A stretch of DNA of 7,297 nucleotides, taken from positions 1 to 7,297 of the forward strand of contig JBGPLH010000168.1 of NCBI GenBank assembly GCA_041486365.1, written 5' to 3'. The position numbers and the translations under genes were made by a program. This stretch comes from JBGPLH01 sp041486365 [NCBI: Thermodesulfobacteriota bacterium]. Lineage in GTDB: Bacteria; JAUYMQ01. The notes beneath the pieces are model-generated. The model did no database searches, had not been told where the DNA came from, and saw only the letters and a program-made list of their open reading frames with translations. Shown here piece by piece: positions 1 to 4,743 of this stretch. Each line of letters opens with the position of its first letter. The first letter of the stretch is position 1.

Positions 1-175
1 CCCCGCGCTGCGCGGAGGACAGGATATCCGCGTAGGAGGTCCGCTTGCGGGCGAGGATCGTCCCGGCCTGGTACAGCAATGTCGTGATGTGCGGATTCCG
101 CTCGCCACTGTCCTCCGTCTGGACGTGGTAGATCCTGCCCTTGTAACGCACGTTGTGGTTGAAGCCCGGGATCAT
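1..175 (-). CDS. Small conserved protein beginning G-F-N-H-N, function unknown (3' end outside window)
   Basis: The first 58 codons of a gene running off the left edge. The protein starts MIPGFNHNVRYKG, continues with YHVQTEDSG and NPHITTLLYQAG, then TILARKRTSYADIL. It has no signal peptide or membrane segment and looks like a compact cytoplasmic beta-rich domain. I recognise this pattern (G-F-N-H-N, H-V-Q-T-E-D-S-G, A-x-K-x-T-S-Y-A-D) from unnamed short proteins in Deltaproteobacteria and Acidobacteria, but know of no established function. The start is well constrained: the murI stop codon lies in the same frame 42 nt upstream, and no ATG, GTG or TTG occurs between them. A G-rich run sits three bases before the ATG and a CAGGA further up, so ribosome binding is not textbook. 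The 42-nt gap suggests co-transcription with murI. Confident as a gene; function unknown. Confidence 0.75.
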   Translation of the reverse strand, partial: MIPGFNHNVRYKGRIYHVQTEDSGERNPHITTLLYQAGTILARKRTSYADILSSAQRG

Positions 176-217
176 CGTCCCCCCGTGGTCCTGCCGGCGT
201 GACCTGAACGCGCGGCC

Positions 218-1039
218 TCACAGCTCCACCGTAATCACACCGGCGAGGTCCCGACCGAGGAACCGGCTCCCCACCTTCACGAAGCGCTCGTGCGCGTCCG
301 TGACGTAGAAGAGGTGCTCCACGTCGCGCCTCGCCCCCCCGCCCGCGGCGGCCAGCCGCAGGCGTCCCTCCTGCTTCAGGAGATCGCGCACTTCCCGGGC
401 GGTCGCCGCGCCCGCGTCCACAAGGCGGATCTCCTGCCCGAGCGTTCTCGCGATCGTGTCGCGGAGCATCGGGTAGTGCGTACACCCGAGGATCAGCGTG
501 TCGATCCCCAGCTCCCGGAACCCCCGCAGGTAACGGTCGGCCACGAGGGCCGCCACGTCCGAGTCCTCCCATCCCTCCTCGGCGATGGGCACGAGGAGCG
601 GGCAGGCCTTCGTGAAGACCTGCACGCCCGGATCGAGCTGCTTCAGGGCATGCGTGTAGGCCTCGCTCCGGATGGTGGCGTCCGTTCCGATGATCCCGAC
701 GCGCCGGGTCCGGGTGATTCGGAGCGCCTCTTTCACGCTCGGCTCGATCACCCCCATCACGCGCAGCCGATCCTCGGGATAGGCCGTCCGCAGCGCGGTC
801 AGGCCCACGGCCGAGGAGGTGTGGCACGCCACGACGAGGAGCTTTACCTGTTTTTCGGCTAAAAAGCGCGCTGCCTGAAGGGAGTACCGGACGACGGTCT
901 CCGGGGAGCGGGTGCCGTAGGGGACCCGCGCCGTGTCTCCCAGGTAGATCGTATGCTCGTCGGGAAGCTCATCCAGGATCTCACGGAGCACGGTGAGTCC
1001 GCCGATGCCGGAGTCGAAGATCCCTATCGCGTCGCGCAT
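218..1039 (-). CDS. murI: Glutamate racemase MurI
   Basis: Interconverts L- and D-glutamate in the cytoplasm, supplying D-glutamate for the peptidoglycan stem peptide, without a cofactor, using two cysteines. At 273 aa it has the usual family length. Visible motifs are IFDSGIGGLTV (Asp9, Ser10), GDTARVPYG (residues 34-42), ACHTSSAV with the first catalytic cysteine Cys72, CPLLVPIAEEG with the conserved acidic site (146-156), and LGCTHYP with the second catalytic pair Cys186 and His188. The ATG at 1039 is chosen because the DSGIGG motif must lie near the N-terminus; the frame stays open upstream to 1234, but that stretch is low-complexity Pro/Arg/Ser. A CAGGAG lies 11 nt before the ATG, a rather wide spacing. 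The gene has its own promoter about 165 nt upstream. Oddity: the first cysteine motif reads A-C-H-T-S-S-A, with His73 where most family members have Asn. Confidence 0.96.
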   Translation of the reverse strand: MRDAIGIFDSGIGGLTVLREILDELPDEHTIYLGDTARVPYGTRSPETVVRYSLQAARFLAEKQVKLLVVACHTSSAVGLTALRTAYPEDRLRVMGVIEPSVKEALRITRTRRVGIIGTDATIRSEAYTHALKQLDPGVQVFTKACPLLVPIAEEGWEDSDVAALVADRYLRGFRELGIDTLILGCTHYPMLRDTIARTLGQEIRLVDAGAATAREVRDLLKQEGRLRLAAAGGGARRDVEHLFYVTDAHERFVKVGSRFLGRDLAGVITVEL

Positions 1040-1205
1040 GAGGGGCTTCTCTCCTGAAGGCGCCTGCCGCGGTGGTACGCCCCCGGGGGGCCGGCGAGGC
1101 GGCGACCCATCAGGGGAAGCCGGGAGATGGGAGCGGGGGGAACTTCTTGAGCCGCAGCGGGAGGGCGGTCTCCAAACCACGCGCGCGGGCCGTGTTTTCG
1201 GGCGA
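1040..1205 (-). other. Long murI leader, no gene seen
   Basis: About 160 nt between the predicted murI start of transcription and its ATG. The reading frame stays open but encodes only Pro/Arg/Ser/Gly-rich low complexity, as expected of non-coding GC-rich DNA. I see no recognisable riboswitch or tRNA-like element. The only signal is the CAGGAG Shine-Dalgarno next to the gene. Confidence 0.4.
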
Positions 1206-1234
1206 ATGGTAGGCCCCCGGGGCGGGCCTGTCAA
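1206..1234 (-). promoter_or_regulatory. Sigma70-type promoter for murI
   Basis: On the minus strand a perfect -35 TTGACA (1229-1234) is followed after exactly 17 nt by TACCAT (1206-1211), which matches four of six consensus -10 positions including the key first, second and last bases. Transcription would start near 1199, giving a leader of about 160 nt before the murI ATG. It lies just after the end of the PEP-CTERM gene, so murI and the small gene after it can be expressed independently. The prediction rests on sequence match only. Confidence 0.7.
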
Positions 1235-1252
1235 TCGTCCAGCCCCGGGGGC
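1213..1252. repeat. 11-bp inverted repeat straddling the murI -35 element
   Basis: GCCCCCGGGGC at 1213-1223 and its exact reverse complement GCCCCGGGGGC at 1242-1252 are separated by 18 bp that include the TTGACA. One arm occupies the promoter spacer and the other lies just upstream of the -35. Centre-to-centre distance is 29 bp, close to three helical turns. It could be a pair of operator half-sites. Alternatively it could be an RNA stem ending the PEP-CTERM transcript whose stop is at 1274; no U-tract follows the stem on the minus strand, which disfavours a classical terminator. GC-rich palindromes are common at this base composition, so function is inferred. Confidence 0.4.
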
Positions 1253-1273
1253 ACGACCAGCTCACGTCGAGGT

Positions 1274-1993
1274 TCACGCCGCGGGTGCCCGCGCGGCCTC
1301 GAGGACTCTCCTGGAACGCGTCGGCGCGAATCCCCCGAGGCGCGGGAGACCCAGCGCCGCGAGTCCCATGCCCAGAAGCAGGAGGCTTCCCGGCTCCGGC
1401 AGGGGGGAGGGGCCCGCGAAGGACGCGGTCCCGGGCGTCGGGGCCGCTAGCGCGAAGTCCGTCGCGTTGTTGTTCGAGTCCACGTCGGCGAACGAACGGG
1501 TGAGGCTCTGGCCGGAAGGCGGCAGGGGTGCGGCAATCCCCTCCCCGGCGAAGATGGCGGACGCGAAATCGCCGTAGCCGATCGCGTCGATCACCGCGCT
1601 CCCGAGCCGTAGCTGGAGACTGTCCGGACCGTTCTGCGGGTCGAGGCTCTCGAAGAGCGCGTCGGCGTTGGCGACAGCGGTCACGCCGCTCGCCGCGTCG
1701 GCGGCAACGAAGATCCCGTCGGAGGGGATCGAGAAGGCCGACAGATCGGCGGTCAGGTAGATCGTCCCCGTCCCGCCATCGATCGCGACGATCGAGTAGC
1801 CGGCCAGCGACGCGCCGGGGGTCCCGGCGATCTCGACGAAGGTCTTCCCGTTGTCGGTCCCGTCCGGGTTCACGAGGACCTCCGAGATCAGGATCGCCGC
1901 CGCGCGGCAGGGCGAGGCGATGGCGGTGGAGAGGAAAACGAGGGAGAGGAGCGCCAGGGAGAGCGCGCGGGGGTTGCTCGCGTTGCGTCTCAT
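1274..1993 (-). CDS. Secreted lamin-tail-domain protein with PEP-CTERM sorting signal
   Basis: A 239-aa exported protein. Residues 1-33 form a signal peptide: basic MRRN start, hydrophobic LSLALLSLVFLSTAIA, cleavage near CRAAA. Residues 34 to about 190 resemble the bacterial lamin-tail (LTD) fold: ILISEVLVNPDGTDNGKTFVEI at the start and, near the end, a D-S-N-N-N-A-T-D-F-x-L-A-x-P-T-P-G block typical of secreted LTD proteins. The C-terminus is a PEP-CTERM signal: P-E-P at 199-201, hydrophobic segment 203-217, then arginines. In PEP-CTERM systems an exosortase in the inner membrane cleaves at this signal and the protein goes to the cell surface or matrix, usually in strains making exopolysaccharide. 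No exosortase is in the window. Oddity: about 20 residues, including an R-S-R-R cluster, follow the hydrophobic segment, longer than usual. The start is supported by AAGGAGG four bases before the ATG. Ligand and role are unknown. Confidence 0.85.
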   Translation of the reverse strand: MRRNASNPRALSLALLSLVFLSTAIASPCRAAAILISEVLVNPDGTDNGKTFVEIAGTPGASLAGYSIVAIDGGTGTIYLTADLSAFSIPSDGIFVAADAASGVTAVANADALFESLDPQNGPDSLQLRLGSAVIDAIGYGDFASAIFAGEGIAAPLPPSGQSLTRSFADVDSNNNATDFALAAPTPGTASFAGPSPLPEPGSLLLLGMGLAALGLPRLGGFAPTRSRRVLEAARAPAA

Positions 1994-2004
1994 GACTCCT
2001 CCTT
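1994..2004 (-). promoter_or_regulatory. Strong Shine-Dalgarno of the PEP-CTERM gene, abutting the repeat array
   Basis: On the minus strand AAGGAGG occupies 2004-1998, with AGTC between it and the ATG. Its first bases are the CAAG that closes the nearest 29-bp repeat, so the ribosome-binding site is fused directly to the array. The other copies continue CAAGCC and lack the GGAGG core. Confidence 0.75.
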
Positions 2005-2174
2005 GAGAATACGCCGCTCTCGCGGCGAGGCTTGAGAATACGCCGCTCTCGCGGCGAGGCTTGAGAATACGCCGCTCTCGCGGCGAGGCTTGAGAATACG
2101 CCGCTCTTGCGGCGAGGCTTGAGAATACGCCGCTCTTGCGGCGAGGCTTGAGATGCGCCGCCTGCGCGGCGCGG
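2002..2174 (-). repeat. 29-bp tandem repeat array, each unit a perfect hairpin, in the PEP-CTERM gene leader
   Basis: Five 29-bp units start at 2002, 2031, 2060, 2089 and 2118, with a diverged sixth at 2147-2174. On the plus strand each unit is CTTGAGAATA, then CGCCGC, a four-base loop, GCGGCG, then AGG. Copies 1-3 are identical (loop TCTC); copies 4-5 are identical to each other and differ from them only in the loop (TCTT). In the sixth copy both arms change together to give a 7-bp stem, GCGCCGC/GCGGCGC, around CTGC. Read as minus-strand RNA, copies 1-3 have a GAGA loop, a GNRA tetraloop, on a 6-bp all-GC stem. The array fills most of the gap between the propeller and PEP-CTERM genes, so it would be a string of hairpins in the mRNA leader. 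There are no spacers, so it is not CRISPR. Copy number could vary by slippage. Confidence 0.9.
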
Positions 2175-2190
2175 TTGGACGGAGAGGCGG

Positions 2191-2230
2191 CCCCTCCGGA
2201 TCCGGTGGGGCGCTCCCCGGTGAAACCGGG
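2191..2230. other. Palindrome and hairpin after the propeller gene
   Basis: Two dyads lie just beyond the stop of the propeller gene. CCGGATCCGG (2196-2205) is a perfect 10-bp palindrome flanked by CCCC and GGGG, making a 20-bp imperfect palindrome (2191-2210). CCCGGT and ACCGGG (2216-2221 and 2225-2230) form a 6-bp stem with a 3-nt loop. On the minus strand neither is followed by a run of T, so they may slow polymerase or protect the 3' end but are poor intrinsic terminators. Operator function is equally possible. Confidence 0.3.
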
Positions 2231-2237
2231 TTCCGGC

Positions 2238-3800
2238 TCAGCGCGCCGAGACGCGCCGCGCGATCTCCCGGGAGAAGTAGCCGTCGGTCCAGGCGTCGAG
2301 CTTCGCCGTCATCTCGTCGATCCGGATCCGGAGATCGATCGACTCCTCGCTGCCCCTCGTGTCCGGTCCGCCCATGCGGATCAGCGAAAGGATCGCCCGA
2401 CGCCGCTCGAAATAGATCTGGTTCACCTCATCCAGCACGTCATCGCGCAGCGTGACGAGCCGCCGCGACTCCTCGCTCACGTCCAGCTCGTCCGGATTGA
2501 ACAGGAGCTCCCCGAGGTCCCACTCGGCGGCCGCCACGACTTCCCTCCGGCGCTCGGAGCCGAGCGACTCGTCGAAGAGCCGGTGGACCGCGTTGCTGGA
2601 GAAAGTCTGGTTGGCGTCCCGATCGAGCCCACGGATGAGCTGGCGGTGAGTCGAGAGGGAGATCGTGGGAAGGAGCGCCCGCCATCGCACGCCGTGGAAG
2701 TTGCGGACCATGCGGCCGGGGTCGAGCTGATTCGCGCGCAGCACGGCGCGGCGCACGTCGTCGATCCCGGGCTCCCCGCGCCAGAGGAGATCGATTTCCC
2801 CCGGGTAAGCGCCGGCCCCCCGGGCGGGGTCCTCCGTCGCCGCCGCCCGCTCTGCCGAGGCGAGCGCCGTCTCGAAGAGCCCGCGATCCGTCCCCACGAG
2901 AACGCGCCCTCCCGGGAGCGGCAGCAGCGAGAAGATCGTCTCGCCGGGCGGGCCGTTGCCAAGCGGCTCGATTCCCGTCTCCGGCCGCACGCGGAAAAAG
3001 CGGCCCGGCGCGGCCGCGAGGAAACCCGGGGACGCGCCCGGCTCCGGGGCGAAGCGGGCCGCGAGGTAGGCGATCTCGCGCGTCCCGGGAAGATCGCGGA
3101 AGGCCCCTTCGTCCCGCGCGACGACGTAGCCCCCGTCCGTGACGGCGAGCGTGGCCGCGCCCGACGCGGCCACCCAGGCCGTGGGCCGCGACAGGTCACG
3201 ACGCGCGCCTCCCGCCGCGCCGTCGACCCGGTAGAGCCCGTCCCCGGAGGCAGCGTGGATCGCTCCGGCCTCGTCCCACGCGAGACGATCGACGGATCGC
3301 CCGGAAAGCGCCGCGATGGCGGGCCGCCGGTTCGCGCCCTCCGGATCGACCACGAGGACGCCCGCCTCGGTGCCCAGCGCGAGCGCGCCCGAGCCCCGCG
3401 GGTCCTCCGCGAGGGCTCGCACGCCTCCCCGTGTCCCGGCCCCAGCGAGATCGATCGCCTGCCACCCGTGGCCGTCGCGGCTCACGCGCGCGCCCGAGGG
3501 GCCCGCCACGGCAAGGGCCCCTGCGAGCGGTCCATGGCGAAGGAACAGGAGATCGGCGATTTCCCCTTCCGTGCGCTCGCCGGCACGCCAAAGGGCGCCG
3601 CCATCCTCGGAAACGAAGATCGTTTCGCCCGCCGCCGCCGCCAGTCGTCTGCCGGTGGCGTCCGCCGCCAGCGCCGTCACGGCGCCAGAGGCGATTCCGC
3701 CCACACGGCGCCATTCGGCGGCCCGGGCGGGAAGCCCCCACCCCAGCGCGGCCACCGCCGCGATCCCGATGATTCCCGCTCCCCTCCTTCGTCCTTCCAC
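2238..3800 (-). CDS. Secreted Asp-box beta-propeller protein with conserved helical C-terminal domain, function unknown
   Basis: A 520-aa exported protein when started at the GTG at 3800, which has a GGGAGGGGAG purine run just upstream and gives a well-formed signal peptide: EGRRRG, hydrophobic AGIIGIAAVAALGWGL, cleavage near ARAA at residues 26-28. The frame is open to a further GTG at 3875, but that extension would bury the signal peptide. Residues from about 29 to 315 are propeller-like beta repeats with two Asp-box motifs, SEDGGALW (64-71) and SRDGHGW (107-113), and recurring T-D/E-x-G-L/V-F/L blades. Residues from about 335 to 515 form a charged helical domain with D-V-R-R-A-V-L-R-A, WDLGELLF (427-434), a block L-R-D-D-V-L-D-E-V-N-x-I-Y-F-E-R-R-R (451-468), and E-M-T-A-K-L-D-A-W-T-D-G-Y-F-S-R near the end. 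I recall similar W-D-L and L-R-D-D-x-L-D-E-V-x-x-x-Y-F-E-R-R-R blocks in exported hypotheticals of Deltaproteobacteria, Nitrospirota and Omnitrophota. Probably periplasmic or outer-membrane associated; no enzyme motif seen. Confidence 0.8.
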   Translation of the reverse strand: MEGRRRGAGIIGIAAVAALGWGLPARAAEWRRVGGIASGAVTALAADATGRRLAAAAGETIFVSEDGGALWRAGERTEGEIADLLFLRHGPLAGALAVAGPSGARVSRDGHGWQAIDLAGAGTRGGVRALAEDPRGSGALALGTEAGVLVVDPEGANRRPAIAALSGRSVDRLAWDEAGAIHAASGDGLYRVDGAAGGARRDLSRPTAWVAASGAATLAVTDGGYVVARDEGAFRDLPGTREIAYLAARFAPEPGASPGFLAAAPGRFFRVRPETGIEPLGNGPPGETIFSLLPLPGGRVLVGTDRGLFETALASAERAAATEDPARGAGAYPGEIDLLWRGEPGIDDVRRAVLRANQLDPGRMVRNFHGVRWRALLPTISLSTHRQLIRGLDRDANQTFSSNAVHRLFDESLGSERRREVVAAAEWDLGELLFNPDELDVSEESRRLVTLRDDVLDEVNQIYFERRRAILSLIRMGGPDTRGSEESIDLRIRIDEMTAKLDAWTDGYFSREIARRVSAR

Positions 3801-3972
3801 GGCTCTCCCCTCCCTCGCCGGAATCAAAAGGCCGGCTGCCTTCGCGCATCCGTGCGCGGGGCATCCGACCTTCACAGAGAGGAGAACCGGACGCCTCCCT
3901 CGGGGAGGGAGGATCTTCTGGACGTTTAGTGGCGCGACCCGTAAAGGCGTGGCACGGGTGGTGGGAAAAAAG
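3801..3972 (-). other. 172-nt gap between the membrane-protein and propeller genes: two hairpins, no clear promoter
   Basis: Just after the membrane-protein stop the minus strand has a six-T run (3966-3971) without a strong stem before it. ACCCGT/ACGGGT (3937-3942 with 3954-3959) can form a 6-bp stem with an 11-nt loop. No convincing -35/-10 pair was found on the minus strand. The gap is long enough for the propeller gene to be a separate transcription unit, but the sequence does not prove it. Confidence 0.35.
3894..3912 (-). terminator. Strong hairpin, possible terminator of the three-gene operon
   Basis: CCTCCCTC (3894-3901) and GAGGGAGG (3905-3912) form a perfect 8-bp stem with a 3-nt loop, about 60 nt past the stop at 3973. 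The minus strand after it reads CGTCCGGTTCTCC, with no true U-tract, so termination would be inefficient or factor-assisted. Confidence 0.3.
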
Positions 3973-4731
3973 TCACTGGCGGAGGAGCGCCTTCACATAC
4001 TGCCGGTTGGGGATGCACTTCCCCTTGATCAGGACGAGGAACCGATCGTCGAAGAGGGCGCCCGCGCTTGCGCTCTTCGTGCTGGGAATCAGGATGACGA
4101 AGGCGGGCGCATCGCCGACCTTGAAGAGTTCGCCCAGGCCACGCTTGATCAGCAAGCTGCTCGACGGTACGTCGAAGGCGGCTCGCAGCAGGGGGGTCTT
4201 CTGGAGATCCACCACGGTCTTCTGGACGGTGGGTGCTCCACACTTGCTCGGATCCTGGGGACCGGCATCCCCGGTATCGTCCTCGCCCGTCCCTGCGCCC
4301 CCGTTGACGACCGTTCCGTTGTCGCCCGACGCGCCGCTCTTCCCGGCGCGGAAGGATTGCTGAACGATCCCCTCCCGGGGCGCCTGGGCCGGCGACGTTG
4401 CCACGAGCCCGCCGCCTCCCGCCTGCATCCGCCTGAGCAGCTCGGGATCGGGCGGTCCGCCGGGCCGGTTGCGGTTCTTCTTCAGCCGCTTCGCCACGGC
4501 GGCCGCCGCCGCACGGCGTCGAGCCAGCTCGGAGCCCGTGAGGCCCGGTCCCCCGGGCGCCGCGCTCCGCGCCGTCACCTCACCGGCGGTACGCTCCCCG
4601 CCGCCGCGGAACAGCCTGAGAAACCCCGATCCGACGCCGGACGGGGAACTGTCCTCGCCCACTCCGAACAGGAGGAACGCCCCGAATGCGACCGCGGCGA
4701 CGCCGACCAGGATCCAGGTGTTGCGGCTCAT
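3973..4731 (-). CDS. Single-pass membrane-anchored protein, function unknown, coupled to the NADH dehydrogenase gene
   Basis: A 252-aa protein not recognised as any named family. Residues 5-25 (NTWILVGVAAVAFGAFLLFG) form one N-terminal transmembrane anchor after a short S-R start, most likely with the rest in the periplasm. Residues 26-160 are low complexity: Gly/Ala/Ser/Pro, a basic A-K-R-L-K-K-N-R-N-R patch (80-89) and an acidic Gly/Asp/Asn stretch (133-160). Residues about 164-252 look like a small folded domain with two cysteines, Cys164 and Cys239, which could form a disulfide, and alternating hydrophobic strands (FVILIP, FLVLIKGKC). It begins 12 nt after the NADH dehydrogenase stop codon and has no Shine-Dalgarno in that gap (GCCTTCCTCC precedes the ATG), so its translation probably depends on ribosomes finishing the upstream gene. 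That ties its expression to the dehydrogenase; a functional link is inference. Confidence 0.75.
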   Translation of the reverse strand: MSRNTWILVGVAAVAFGAFLLFGVGEDSSPSGVGSGFLRLFRGGGERTAGEVTARSAAPGGPGLTGSELARRRAAAAAVAKRLKKNRNRPGGPPDPELLRRMQAGGGGLVATSPAQAPREGIVQQSFRAGKSGASGDNGTVVNGGAGTGEDDTGDAGPQDPSKCGAPTVQKTVVDLQKTPLLRAAFDVPSSSLLIKRGLGELFKVGDAPAFVILIPSTKSASAGALFDDRFLVLIKGKCIPNRQYVKALLRQ

Positions 4732-4743
4732 GGAGGAAGGCTA

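Noticed and set aside
1040-1234. N-terminal extension of MurI to 338 residues
   Set aside because: The added residues are low-complexity Pro/Arg/Ser and the catalytic DSGIGG motif belongs within the first 15 residues; the region also contains the murI promoter.
2002-2174. CRISPR array
   Set aside because: The 29-bp length fits a CRISPR repeat, but the units abut with no spacers and no cas gene is present. It is a plain tandem repeat.
1994-2237. Sigma-54 promoter, sometimes found ahead of PEP-CTERM genes
   Set aside because: I searched the minus strand for a TGGCAC...TTGC pair with the right spacing and saw none.
3801-3875. Upstream GTG start at 3875 for the propeller protein
   Set aside because: It puts 25 residues before an otherwise well-formed signal peptide; the GTG at 3800 has a good purine-rich ribosome-binding site.
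3937-3971. Classical intrinsic terminator after the membrane-protein gene
   Set aside because: The six-T run comes before, not after, the ACCCGT/ACGGGT stem in the direction of transcription, so the parts are in the wrong order.
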